30,770 bases of DNA from a virus. Every line of letters begins with the position of its first letter. The first letter of the stretch is position 1. The position numbers and the translations under genes are program-made. Location of the stretch: positions 1 to 30,770 of the IMG/VR virus record IMGVR_UViG_3300030107_004580. The stretch is one strand, 5' to 3'. This document shows, piece by piece, positions 1 through 9,676 of this stretch. The notes beneath the pieces are model-generated. The model was not told where the DNA came from, did not search any database, and saw nothing but the letters and a program-made list of their open reading frames with translations.

Positions 1-3000
1 ATAGCTGATTGTAATCCTGTAAATATGATACCTTGAATAGCACCATAGTATATTATTTTAGATATATGTGTCGCTGTATTTCCTCTACGATTTATAATAT
101 CTCTAAAAGATTTATCTATTATTCTACCGTACTGCATTGGTGTGTTTTGGAATGCTAATATTAATCTACCAAGAGGGTTTGCTTGCTGTTGTGATATTAA
201 ATCGGGTCTCGCTGACTGTTGGGATACTTCTGTTGTTTCCTGGAAGTCTAGCCAAGCTCTTTTTTCAGCTTCTTGTTGAGACATACCTTTTTTTAAGTAT
301 GATTTTATTCTGTTTCTATAAAAAGTAGCACCACCAGATGCAATAGCAAAACTATCTGCTATTTGTGTAGGTAAAAACCCTTTCTTTAACAACCAAGCGA
401 TAGCCGCTTTAGCTTTGTTTTGACTACCGGCCACAGCAGCGGATAGTTCAGCTTCATTAATACCTCTTCTATTACCAGATCTTCTTTGTTTTAAATAATC
501 TGAATTAAAAATATAAACAAAATCTTTCCAAAATTGTTTTTGATTAGCAAATGCCGCAGCTGCTGCTGCTATGTTGTTATCTGACCAGTTTATATAATTT
601 ACAGCAGATATAGTTTGTAATGTAGCAGAACGTATATTAAAGAACATAATTGCTCCAACCGAATTGTTCACCCAATTCATATATGTGTTCGTCAACCTAT
701 TACTACCTTGCTGTCTATTTTTACCGGTTTTCATTCGAAATAATACATCTTCTAAAGCTTCTCTAAATTTATTACCATATATTGCTTCTACTTTATTTAA
801 GTTTTCTTTAGAAAATATTTGATCTACATTTTGTTGCCATTCTTGTAAATAGTCACTTCTAGCGTCACCAATCGCACCATCACTGAATAAATCTGAATTT
901 ATATTCTCCATTAACCAGTATTCTCCAGGTTTTGAATATCCTTTTTTATGTTTAGAAACCAAACTCAAAGCATCGGCAAAAGCCTGCAATATAGGATCAA
1001 GTTTTACAACATCTGTTAGGGTTTTTAAATCTCTTTTTGATAAACCAGGTATCTTAACACCAGCTTTAGTCCATAAATAAACTCTAACGGCGTGATCATA
1101 ATTAAAACCAGTTCCAGCTATTTTACTTCTTATTTTCTTTTTAATTTCAGGAAAAGAATCTAGTAAATATTTGTAATCTTCTCCTGCTTTTTGCCTTGCT
1201 GTATTAAGCTCATTTATACCTCTAGCGAAAGGATCTATTAATGTTTTCTTGAAAAACTCCATAGCTTGTTCTCCTTTCTCTCCTTTAGGTAAAAAGCTAT
1301 ATAACAAACCTTGAAAATCTTGAGCTGAAGGTGGTATTAATCCTGTAAATTTACGTTTTTTACCTCTTAACTTAGCTTGTGCGTCTGAAAATTTTATAAC
1401 AGCTTGTATACCAGTTGATACTTGTAATATTCTATTAAATTCATTACTAGCTTTTTTACTAAACTGTATTTTTGCTTGAACAACTTTAGATTTTATATCA
1501 AGTTGATTTAAAACATCTTTAACCGCTGTGACATTAGTGATAGCATCGTCAACAAAATACATGTCGTTATATCCTTCTGTAAATTTATTAAGCATCCAAA
1601 GAGCTTTTGCTTCACCAGTACTGTTTCCTAAACCAGTAATATTTTTTAATGGTATACTTACCCCTTTTGATTTTAACCAACCATGTATCGCTGTATCAGA
1701 TTCTTGCGGTCTAGCTGTTAAAACAAAAACATTTTTAGGTCCAAATTTATCAATTTGATTACGCATTTTTTGCAATAAAGGACCATCAACACCGCCCCTA
1801 ACATTTACAAAATCTTCAAAATTAAATTTATATCCTTGTCTAGCTAATTTAGGCCCATCTATAGGCCAAGCGGCTGAACTTATTTTTATAGTTTCTTTTC
1901 CTTTTGTAGCTACAATAAAGTTTTTACCATCTATTATTAGTGTTTCATCAAAATCAAAAGTACTCATGCCTCTAGGATTGTTGTAATTAGATCTTGCATT
2001 TTGAATAGCGTCTTGTAAAGCTTTATTTTTATTACTATTTAAAGAAAAAGATATTTTTGAAGTTGGTTTAAAATAATCTTGTGCTTGTTTTAATGTTTTC
2101 TCTTTCATTATTAACTCATAAATCATTAGATTTTGAGCAGTAATTATTTCATCTGGTATATCTTTTTTAGCGAACCCTAAACCATAATTAGCTGGTATAC
2201 TTTCACCATTATTTAATATTATATTATTCATGTTAACATTAGAATCTGCATATCTAATCAATGGATTAGGTAGATTTTTATAATCTTTATTTCCTAGTTT
2301 TTCATTAAATTCGTTTTGCCATTCTGATGGAAAACCTTTTTTATATAATATATCAACTTGATTTGCTGTTTCTTGTGTTAACCCAATAGTATAATAATTT
2401 TTCTTTATAAAATCAAACCTTTCATTAACAGTACCCGTAGTTATAGCGTCAAACATATATACAGACATTTCTCCAGCTGGGAAAACATGCTCGTTTCTTA
2501 AGTTTTGTACTAATTTACCATCTTGATCTTTAACTTTCTTTTCTATACCATCTTGTCTACCTTTAGGAATAGCCATCATTCTTATAAAATGACTATTAGG
2601 ATAAGATTGACTATTAAATATAGCGGCAATAAAAGGTATATTACTTGGGGTTTTAGCTAAAGTTTCAAAAGCTTTTAATATAATTTTCACACCTTTATAA
2701 TGATCTTCTATTTTTTGTTGATATCCTGGAGATGAAAAATCATTTATACTATACCACTGTTTCCACTGTCTTTTAGCTCTAATAGCCATCTCAACTTGTT
2801 TTACTTGTTCTGGAGTAAAGTTGATATTATTTTTTCTTTGATATTCTTTTACTTTGTTTTGTAAAGCACCTCTAGTACCAAGTTTATCTTTGCTAATATT
2901 AGCCGTAAAAAATTGATTTTGAGATATTCTAGTACTTTCTCCAAAACTAGCGCTATTAATAAACTGCCACGGTAAAACTTTTGATAATTTATTTACAACA

Positions 3001-6000
3001 AAATCTTCCATTAATTTTACATGATCAGGGTTTGAATTATCCAAAATATCATAACCTAATCCTGTAACAACATTATTTATAATTTCTATTGATTCAATAT
3101 CAACATTTGCTTTTCGAGAAAACGATAAATTTGGTTTACCATCTTTAAGTCTAATAACTTGTAATTCAGTAAGTTTTAAGGCTTCTTTTTCTTGTCTTAT
3201 AGCTTGATTTGATGATATGACACCTATTTGTATAACCATAGACCTTAAAAACGGATCGACCTTAGTTGTTTTAACAGTAGGTTGCCCTTTCACCATGCCG
3301 GCTTGTTCTAATAAGAAATCTGGATCAATGTGTAATTTCTTTTGTTCTTTTAACCCTGGGCCTGTTTTTGTTCTAGCTCCTTCGGTATATAATATACCTA
3401 GCTTAGTATTAGCAACTCCAGTGGCTTTACCTTCTTTAGATGTGCCCTCAGGTATTACATAAGTAATAAGTTCTGGATAATTTTTACGTATATAATCTTG
3501 TATCGCGGTTCTTTGTTTTGTAGTAAAATCTACTTCTTTAACTGATCTTAAAGCTATATTAGCGTCACCAAATAAATCTACAGATATTTTTTCCAACACT
3601 TCAAACAACTCACCAGTTGGAACACGTTGAGACTTTTTAGCACCATCATGACTAGTTAATAATTTTTTAACATCTTTGTAAGTCGGTTTTTCTGGAAGTT
3701 TTACTCCACTAAAACGCGTAATACTTCTTATATCTTCATGTGTTTTGTTTGATCCTAAAGCTGCTAAAGTGATTTTCTTTTCTCTTTGTGTTTTTGGTTT
3801 TTTAGTCGGTGCATCGTCCTGCTCTGGCAACTTAGCTTCTTGTGGTAAACTATCTTTAAACTCTTGTATTGCTCTTTTACCTAAAAACGTATTTATATAA
3901 GCGGCTAAATTTCCATAAGTTTGTCTACCTTCTTCAAATTCGTTTTGAACCATACCAACAACGCTTCTGTTAGCATTACCTTTATTAACAAAACCATAAC
4001 TAGCAAATAACATACCATTAATAATATCGTCTTTAAAAGTTTCTTGTTTGGCTATCCAAGCACGTAAGTCCCTAGGTAATTGATCTACATAACGTTCATA
4101 AATATCATTAGCCATACCTTTATATAATTCAGCTATTTCAAAAGCACCGTCTTTACCTTTTTCTTTATATATTGCGTTAACATCAGCAGCGCTTTTTTTT
4201 GAAAACATTAATGACTTTTCGTACTCTGCTGTTTCTCTAGCTGTTCTCCCAAGACCAGTTGTATCAACATAACCTTCTGTTTCTATTTCAACTTGCTCAA
4301 GCAGTGTGCCCCCAATTTCTATACCTTCTTTATATTCTTTTTCTAAAGCTTTTCTTCCTCTTCCGGTTTCTATAGTGTTGTTATAATCTCTAATCCAATT
4401 CCAAACATCTCTTGGTTCTTTCCATTTCGCTGGAACACCATAAGATCTAAATATACGTCTAAAGAAATCACCAAGTTTGGTCCAAAAAGATACATTATAA
4501 CTTATTTCCCCATAAAAAACAGCGTCTGAAAACAAAGCTAATACTTCTTCTGCTTGAGTAGCTGTTAATTCGTTTTCTAATTCTTTCGCTTGTTTATCTA
4601 ATTTTTCAGCAAGTTCAATATCACCACGTGAAAACGCTTCATTTCTTTCAAATATTAATTTTTTTAATTTACCTGGGACTACGGTTCCCGTACTTGTTAC
4701 ATACTCCCAATTCTCTCCATACGCTATTAATCTTTTTCTAAAATCACTATTTTCAACACCTTCTGCGTCTATTTTAATTATCTCTTTATGGAGAGCTTTT
4801 CCAATAGCTAATCTAATAGCTGGGTTTCTTTTTAAAGTTGCTTGTAATAATTTATGTAAAAACTCATGGGCTGAAACGTTTAAATTACCACCTTCTGCAG
4901 ATATAGATGTTTGAGTATTTATTAAAGCTCTTTTTCCATCACGTGTAAAATTTCCGTGAGATTCTCCCATTATCTCTTTAGCGTATTTACTTTTTTCCAG
5001 TTTTCCACTATCTGGATTTTTTACATCTTCCAAGGCAATTATTTCCGTTTGAACTTCAGATCTCTCTTTCAAAAGAAGGTTTCTTTTTTTATCGTCCCAT
5101 TGCTGATTTATCATATTATCTAATTTTTTAAGATAATTTCTTAAATCTTTTGTATATTTTTCTACGTATTCTTCACTTGTTTCCGCTATATCTAAATCAA
5201 ACTCTTCTTCTTCAATACCCATACTCCTAATCAAATCTTTTACATCTTGATTTCTTTGTTGAAAAATATCTTTTCTTTTACTTTCCGCTATATTAGCTTT
5301 AACGTCTTTTAATAATTTATTTTTTTGATCTTGGATACGTATTATATCTTTTTGTAAATCATTTATTTGTATGTTAGCAAGTGTAACTCCACCTTCAAAC
5401 TTACTCTCATACAAACTATTCATTTCTTCTTGTTTTTCCTCTAAACTTATTTCAATTTTATCTAATTTTTCCGCTACATCAGGATTAGATTGCATAATTA
5501 TTTCCATTTCTTCTGCAATAGCCTCGTCCATTGCTTTGCTTTCCATCTCAGCTTCAATTTCTTTTTGTTTTCTAGTAAACCAATTATCAATATTTTCTAT
5601 TTCTTGGCCCCAGATATTCTTTTTAACTTCTGGTTTTGCTTTTGGAAGTATAACTTCTTGCCCAGGTCCAGGACGTTGATCTTTTACTATCTCAATACGA
5701 TCATCTGATTCTCCATATTCTTCTTCATAAGCTTGTTCGTATGCTAAATCAGCTTCGGCTTCTCGATCTTTTTTGGTAGTTGTTTTTTCTTTAGTGGTTG
5801 TTTTTTCTTTAGTAGTCGTTTCTTTTTTAGTAGTTTTAGCTCTTAAATCTAAAGTTTTTTTATAAAGTTTTGGGTCTACCTGCTTATTATTAAGCTGTAC
5901 TTCAAATTTAGTATTTTTATATAGTTCTTGTAATTCAGGATCGTTTTTAAGGGCTTCTTGAAGGTTTTTTTCTCCTTGTATTATTACCTCACTACCATCC

Positions 6001-6044
6001 TTTTTTTTGAATTTAAATCTATGTTTTCCTTTTCCGCCAGCCAT
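1..6044 (-). CDS. Giant multidomain virion/ejection protein (zincin + HAD domains), C-terminus off the left edge
   Basis: The frame opens with ATG at 6044, 5 nt after the stop of the 1206-aa gene, and stays open through 2014 codons to the window edge. I translated it codon by codon and found no stop. Visible parts in order: a Lys-rich N-terminus with a 6-residue tandem repeat (about 71-94); charged coiled-coil helices (about 160-340); a metallopeptidase-like domain with HEFLH at 393-397 and a downstream EEVLALFSD at 499-507; two unidentified domains (about 614-975 and 975-1333); a HAD phosphatase domain (about 1355-1520) with DFDET, LTARP and VDD motifs; then helical sequence with hydrophobic stretches (about 1798-1845 and 1995-2014). 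Position after other ejection-type genes suggests an internal protein delivered into the host, analogous in place to T7 gp16, though no lytic transglycosylase motif was seen. Similar architectures occur among phage 'large polyvalent proteins'. The substrates are unknown. Virion location is inferred. Confidence 0.85.
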   Translation of the reverse strand, partial: MAGGKGKHRFKFKKKDGSEVIIQGEKNLQEALKNDPELQELYKNTKFEVQLNNKQVDPKLYKKTLDLRAKTTKKETTTKEKTTTKEKTTTKKDREAEADLAYEQAYEEEYGESDDRIEIVKDQRPGPGQEVILPKAKPEVKKNIWGQEIENIDNWFTRKQKEIEAEMESKAMDEAIAEEMEIIMQSNPDVAEKLDKIEISLEEKQEEMNSLYESKFEGGVTLANIQINDLQKDIIRIQDQKNKLLKDVKANIAESKRKDIFQQRNQDVKDLIRSMGIEEEEFDLDIAETSEEYVEKYTKDLRNYLKKLDNMINQQWDDKKRNLLLKERSEVQTEIIALEDVKNPDSGKLEKSKYAKEIMGESHGNFTRDGKRALINTQTSISAEGGNLNVSAHEFLHKLLQATLKRNPAIRLAIGKALHKEIIKIDAEGVENSDFRKRLIAYGENWEYVTSTGTVVPGKLKKLIFERNEAFSRGDIELAEKLDKQAKELENELTATQAEEVLALFSDAVFYGEISYNVSFWTKLGDFFRRIFRSYGVPAKWKEPRDVWNWIRDYNNTIETGRGRKALEKEYKEGIEIGGTLLEQVEIETEGYVDTTGLGRTARETAEYEKSLMFSKKSAADVNAIYKEKGKDGAFEIAELYKGMANDIYERYVDQLPRDLRAWIAKQETFKDDIINGMLFASYGFVNKGNANRSVVGMVQNEFEEGRQTYGNLAAYINTFLGKRAIQEFKDSLPQEAKLPEQDDAPTKKPKTQREKKITLAALGSNKTHEDIRSITRFSGVKLPEKPTYKDVKKLLTSHDGAKKSQRVPTGELFEVLEKISVDLFGDANIALRSVKEVDFTTKQRTAIQDYIRKNYPELITYVIPEGTSKEGKATGVANTKLGILYTEGARTKTGPGLKEQKKLHIDPDFLLEQAGMVKGQPTVKTTKVDPFLRSMVIQIGVISSNQAIRQEKEALKLTELQVIRLKDGKPNLSFSRKANVDIESIEIINNVVTGLGYDILDNSNPDHVKLMEDFVVNKLSKVLPWQFINSASFGESTRISQNQFFTANISKDKLGTRGALQNKVKEYQRKNNINFTPEQVKQVEMAIRAKRQWKQWYSINDFSSPGYQQKIEDHYKGVKIILKAFETLAKTPSNIPFIAAIFNSQSYPNSHFIRMMAIPKGRQDGIEKKVKDQDGKLVQNLRNEHVFPAGEMSVYMFDAITTGTVNERFDFIKKNYYTIGLTQETANQVDILYKKGFPSEWQNEFNEKLGNKDYKNLPNPLIRYADSNVNMNNIILNNGESIPANYGLGFAKKDIPDEIITAQNLMIYELIMKEKTLKQAQDYFKPTSKISFSLNSNKNKALQDAIQNARSNYNNPRGMSTFDFDETLIIDGKNFIVATKGKETIKISSAAWPIDGPKLARQGYKFNFEDFVNVRGGVDGPLLQKMRNQIDKFGPKNVFVLTARPQESDTAIHGWLKSKGVSIPLKNITGLGNSTGEAKALWMLNKFTEGYNDMYFVDDAITNVTAVKDVLNQLDIKSKVVQAKIQFSKKASNEFNRILQVSTGIQAVIKFSDAQAKLRGKKRKFTGLIPPSAQDFQGLLYSFLPKGEKGEQAMEFFKKTLIDPFARGINELNTARQKAGEDYKYLLDSFPEIKKKIRSKIAGTGFNYDHAVRVYLWTKAGVKIPGLSKRDLKTLTDVVKLDPILQAFADALSLVSKHKKGYSKPGEYWLMENINSDLFSDGAIGDARSDYLQEWQQNVDQIFSKENLNKVEAIYGNKFREALEDVLFRMKTGKNRQQGSNRLTNTYMNWVNNSVGAIMFFNIRSATLQTISAVNYINWSDNNIAAAAAAFANQKQFWKDFVYIFNSDYLKQRRSGNRRGINEAELSAAVAGSQNKAKAAIAWLLKKGFLPTQIADSFAIASGGATFYRNRIKSYLKKGMSQQEAEKRAWLDFQETTEVSQQSARPDLISQQQANPLGRLILAFQNTPMQYGRIIDKSFRDIINRRGNTATHISKIIYYGAIQGIIFTGLQSA
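1485..1982 (-). other. HAD-superfamily phosphatase domain inside the giant protein
   Basis: Residues about 1355-1520 carry the HAD motifs in the right order. Motif I is STFDFDETLI, with nucleophile Asp1364 and acid/base Asp1366. Motif II is NVFVLTARP, with Thr1443 after a hydrophobic strand. A candidate motif III lysine lies in GEAKALWML. Motif IV is MYFVDDAITN, with Asp1499 and Asp1500 for Mg2+. Spacing is compact with no large cap domain, similar to small phage HAD phosphatases and the phosphatase half of polynucleotide kinase/phosphatase. This suggests a magnesium-dependent phosphomonoesterase, possibly acting on nucleotides or nucleic-acid 3' ends. The substrate cannot be read from the sequence. 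All key residues are present, so the domain is probably active. Confidence 0.8.
4485..5012 (-). other. Zincin-like metallopeptidase domain inside the giant protein
   Basis: Residues about 345-520 of the giant protein contain the motif SAHEFLHKLL, with candidate zinc-binding His393 and His397 and catalytic Glu394. About 100 residues later comes AEEVLALFSDA (Glu499/Glu500 ... Asp507), the kind of helix that supplies the third, glutamate ligand in gluzincin-type peptidases. A Gly/Asn-rich strand region just before the HExxH helix is also typical. In phages, such a domain could cleave host proteins after ejection or process the phage's own polyprotein; which of these applies here is inference. 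The motif alone is short and could be coincidental, but its context (strand, helix, distal E-xx-x-D helix) supports it. Confidence 0.6.
5763..5834 (-). repeat. Four tandem 18-bp units encoding a TTK(K/E) hexapeptide
   Basis: Four consecutive imperfect 18-bp units (5834-5817, 5816-5799, 5798-5781, 5780-5763) encode TTKKET, TTKEKT, TTKEKT and TTKKDR. They form a flexible, charged linker near the N-terminus of the giant protein. The codons vary (ACT/ACC, AAA/GAA) while the frame is kept, so it reads as a maintained linker rather than recent slippage only. Confidence 0.85.
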
Positions 6045-6049
6045 AATTA

Positions 6050-9000
6050 TTATTTATTTTTATATTTTTTTGGAAAATTTCCCCACCACTTTTTATTTTT
6101 TTGTTTTTTTCTAATATTAACATAATTTGCACCTCCAAAAATCAAAGAAGTTACACCCATTGCACCTGCCATTTCTTTAAAAAACGTAGGGTCAAACTCT
6201 CCAGTATTGGGATCTGTAAACGCTACATTCCATTTGTCACCCATTATTAAACTACTTATCGGTTGGTTTATAGCTTCTTCAAACATTTCACCTATAAGAC
6301 CGTTCCAACCTATACCTCTAGACCCAATATAGGCTGCTAGTGCTGTTCTAGTGTTTTTATACTTTTTACCTCTTTTCCACGCTTTAAATTTTTTAGTAGT
6401 AAGTATTTTACTCATAATAGCAGATTCTAACGTAGCGTATCCACCTTGTATTTGTGCTGGTGTTAAGAATTTCAAAAAAGGTAACACGAGTTCAGCTGAT
6501 CTTTCAGTCCCCATTTCAGCCCATGTTACACCATATGCTCTTAAAAGAGCTTCTCCAAGTGGCATTCCTGGCTCCCCGTCATACATTGGTCTCCATGTAA
6601 ATTTTTTGCCATTAAGAGCAGTATGCTCTTTACCATCTTTTATGTTTTTATAGTTAGGACCTTCGTTTTCTATAGTATTTTTATTTATTAAATCTATTAT
6701 ACTACCCTTTTCTTGCGTTTCACTATCTAATATAATATCATTTTTATCATGCTCTTTAAACCCCATAACCATTCCAGGTGTCATATTATCAAACATATAG
6801 CCTAAATACATTTGTGGATTAGCAGCACCATGAATACCAGTACCAACCATCCAGCTTAAACCACCTGCTATTTTAGAACTAACTTTGCCAGTCATTCCCA
6901 AACGCGTTAGTCCTGTTCCTATATATTGTTTAGTACCAAAAAACACCCCTCCAGTCATAGCAAATTCTTGAATGTAAGGAGCCATATCCCTTAACATTGA
7001 TGCTGAATTATACCAAGTACTAACTTCTGATACTTTAGATTGCATCATGTTGTTAAGTTGGTTCATGCTAACAAGTAGATAATCTGTTTCTGTAGGCTTT
7101 GTTTTATTTTTTAATTCTTTAATTCTATTTTTATCTTCACTAGTTGCTTCTTTCTTTTTAACTTTTAACTCTAACATATATAATTCATCTGCATGTTGAA
7201 TTCTTACAGACGCGTTTTTCAAATTATGTGTTTCATAAATACCCTTACCAGCGGATAAAAATGCAACTAACTCAAAAGGATCACCTTTTAAACCTGCAAA
7301 AAAATTCTGTATTCCATTATATTTTCCTTTTAACTGTTCTTCATCTGCATCTAAAATTTCTTGAGCAAAATTCTCTATTTGTTTTAATATTCTCCATTCT
7401 TCACCTTCAGCATTATTAATTAATTTAGAAAAATTACTAACTTGAGGATCAAAAAGATTACGTACATAATCTTTAATAGCAAAAACACTGTAACTTCTTA
7501 CTTTTCCACCAACTTTATCTGCTAATCCGGCATCTACATGTTCTTGTGTAGCTATTTCGTCAGTATATTCGTATGCTAGCTTTCCAAACGAAGGGCTAAA
7601 CATCATATAATAAAACTCGCTTTTCATATTTTCTAGCATTCTGCGTTGTTGTGCAAATTCCTGTCCTTGACTAAAATCTACAGGGTTATTTTTCCTATAA
7701 ACTTCTTCAATCATGTCCCACACATTAACCATAAATCTTTTTTGATCTATTGTTGACAAATTATGAAAATTAGTTGTTTTCATTTTTTCTTTAATCCAAC
7801 TTACATACTCTGTGGGTAATAACTCAAACTCAGGTTTAAAACCTTTAAGAACAAGGTTTTTAGTATACGTTTCCCAATCTGCCTGGGCTTTTGCGTAAAT
7901 TCCCTGCAAACCATCATGATTCTCCAACTCTTTATCTATAGCATGGTTCCAGTATATAGAATAATCTTTCATCGATAACATATAACGGTATTTACCATCT
8001 ATCCTAACCCGTTTAAGTTTTACATCATCGTTTCCAGCTTCTCTAAGTATATTTAAAAATGCCATACGTTTTTTCCCAGCTTCTACAGTCATCTCATTAA
8101 GTTCATCACTTAAAAAAAAATTTTCGTCAGAATGATAAATTCTACCATCTTCGCTAAGCGAAAAATATGTACTGGTAAATTCATTCATTATCGGCACAGC
8201 TGCTTCTTCTGCCTCTTTATAAATAGCTTTTACTTCTTCGTTATTTTCTGGGTCTAAAGATTCTAGTAATTCTTGTTGATATATCCCCGCAGTGTTTATA
8301 ATGTGATGTGTTTTTTTTGCTTGATCGTCTGCTTTAAAATTTTCAATATTATAATCAGACCCAATATTTCCGTATATCGAAAATTGAACTCCATCTGCTT
8401 TAGTAAATATTGCTTTCCAATCAATTTCACCCAAAGTTTCAGTATTTACTTGTTCCCACGTAATGTCTATACCTTTTTCTTTAAAATACTTCACCCACAT
8501 CTTTTTGTTTTCATCTGAAAGCTGAAGTAAAACTTTATCACCATCTTTTTTACCAAAAGTTTTGTCAACGAATTCATCCAACAGTTCTCTAATTTCTGGC
8601 TCGTCATCTGGGTTGTCAACAAGGTTTTCTACAAGAGCATCAACACCAGCTTGTATTGAGTTTGGATTTGAAGAAATGGTAATAGCGTTTGGGTTATTTT
8701 CAAGTTCAATATTTTCTGATTCTATTATAGCACTACCCATCGCGCTTGCGTACAATTCGCCACCACCTAACAAATCATCACTATCCAAATCAACATCTTC
8801 TAACGCATATTTTTTTATAGTTTCAGTAATTCCAGCATCAAATTCAAATTGAAAAAGTTTACTTTTAAAATTTTCTATTTCCGAGGGTTGAGCTAGTTGT
8901 AAGTTTTCCCCAATTAAAAACTGATTTTCATCATTTTTATAGTTTAATATATCATAAACTTCATATTTAAACATACCATTAGAATCATATGATCTTCTTA

Positions 9001-9670
9001 CACCGTCTATTTCTAAAAACTCCTTACCTTTGTCTAAACCAAATATACTATCGTCATACATTCTTAAATAGCCTAGTCGATGGCTTTGTTTATTTTCGTT
9101 TTCTTTTCGTTTTGATAAAGCTAGATTATAGTCTTCTGAATTATATTCTTCAAAAATACTTTTGTCAAAAAAACTTAAATCATTAGTGTTTGAACTGGGT
9201 ACAAATTTTGAATATAAAGAAGTGTTGATAAGAGAGTTTTGATCAAACTCCATGTATTGTCCACTTATTAAAGGGGTGGTTTTTTTCAACCAACTTAATC
9301 CAGGTTCAAGTGTTTTAATTTTTTTAGGCGCAAGTAAAGATAATTTGTTTACATCTAAAGTGCCTTGACCTATTAATGGTGTTTCTTTTGTAATTAAATC
9401 TTTATTTAAATCAGTCTGTTTTCTTTCTTTTTGTACAGTGTTAAATAAATTAGTTTTTATAATACCTAATTCGTATTGGTTATATTTATTAGATTCTATA
9501 AAAGGTTGAATTCTATTTTTTACATCATCTTCTACACTAATTATAGTTTTTGGCTCTTCTTCAGCAGTTTCTTTTTCTTGTACTTTTAATAAATCTTTTA
9601 TCTGAAGTTTTAATCTTTTTCTTATGTCTTCTTCTTCTTGTAGAGATATTGGTATGTTTTTATACGCCAT
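6050..9670 (-). CDS. Large putative internal virion (ejection) protein, 1206 aa
   Basis: I do not recognise a named family. The protein is mostly charged and helical with no signal peptide. From about residue 925 it becomes Gly/Ala-rich and hydrophobic, including MTGGVFFGTKQYIGTGL and GLSWMVGTGIHGAANP. The segment GWNGLIGEMFEEAINQP lies in the C-terminal quarter, a hydrophobic stretch spans about 1166-1184, and the tail is very basic (RKKQKNKKWW...). Size, membrane-active-looking C-terminus and position (between the S74-domain protein and the giant multidomain gene) suggest an ejected internal protein comparable in place to T7 gp15. This is inference from context. It starts 6 nt after the 274-aa gene ends and its stop is 5 nt before the next ATG, so the four ejection-type genes are probably co-transcribed. 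An alternative is a scaffold or cargo protein in the head. Confidence 0.85.
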   Translation of the reverse strand: MAYKNIPISLQEEEDIRKRLKLQIKDLLKVQEKETAEEEPKTIISVEDDVKNRIQPFIESNKYNQYELGIIKTNLFNTVQKERKQTDLNKDLITKETPLIGQGTLDVNKLSLLAPKKIKTLEPGLSWLKKTTPLISGQYMEFDQNSLINTSLYSKFVPSSNTNDLSFFDKSIFEEYNSEDYNLALSKRKENENKQSHRLGYLRMYDDSIFGLDKGKEFLEIDGVRRSYDSNGMFKYEVYDILNYKNDENQFLIGENLQLAQPSEIENFKSKLFQFEFDAGITETIKKYALEDVDLDSDDLLGGGELYASAMGSAIIESENIELENNPNAITISSNPNSIQAGVDALVENLVDNPDDEPEIRELLDEFVDKTFGKKDGDKVLLQLSDENKKMWVKYFKEKGIDITWEQVNTETLGEIDWKAIFTKADGVQFSIYGNIGSDYNIENFKADDQAKKTHHIINTAGIYQQELLESLDPENNEEVKAIYKEAEEAAVPIMNEFTSTYFSLSEDGRIYHSDENFFLSDELNEMTVEAGKKRMAFLNILREAGNDDVKLKRVRIDGKYRYMLSMKDYSIYWNHAIDKELENHDGLQGIYAKAQADWETYTKNLVLKGFKPEFELLPTEYVSWIKEKMKTTNFHNLSTIDQKRFMVNVWDMIEEVYRKNNPVDFSQGQEFAQQRRMLENMKSEFYYMMFSPSFGKLAYEYTDEIATQEHVDAGLADKVGGKVRSYSVFAIKDYVRNLFDPQVSNFSKLINNAEGEEWRILKQIENFAQEILDADEEQLKGKYNGIQNFFAGLKGDPFELVAFLSAGKGIYETHNLKNASVRIQHADELYMLELKVKKKEATSEDKNRIKELKNKTKPTETDYLLVSMNQLNNMMQSKVSEVSTWYNSASMLRDMAPYIQEFAMTGGVFFGTKQYIGTGLTRLGMTGKVSSKIAGGLSWMVGTGIHGAANPQMYLGYMFDNMTPGMVMGFKEHDKNDIILDSETQEKGSIIDLINKNTIENEGPNYKNIKDGKEHTALNGKKFTWRPMYDGEPGMPLGEALLRAYGVTWAEMGTERSAELVLPFLKFLTPAQIQGGYATLESAIMSKILTTKKFKAWKRGKKYKNTRTALAAYIGSRGIGWNGLIGEMFEEAINQPISSLIMGDKWNVAFTDPNTGEFDPTFFKEMAGAMGVTSLIFGGANYVNIRKKQKNKKWWGNFPKKYKNK

Positions 9671-9676
9671 AATATA

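Noticed and set aside
5763-5834. CRISPR-like or regulatory repeat array
   Set aside because: The units are contiguous 18-mers without spacers and encode an in-frame TTKxxx linker, so they are a coding tandem repeat.
1-6044. Region first considered non-coding or broken because no long closed frame is seen there
   Set aside because: Manual translation shows one uninterrupted minus-strand frame from 6044 to the window edge. It only lacks its stop codon inside the window.
6050-9670. Tape-measure protein of a long-tailed phage
   Set aside because: The gene is long and helical with hydrophobic parts, but no tail-tube, tail-assembly chaperone or baseplate genes accompany it, and its neighbours look like podovirus ejection proteins.
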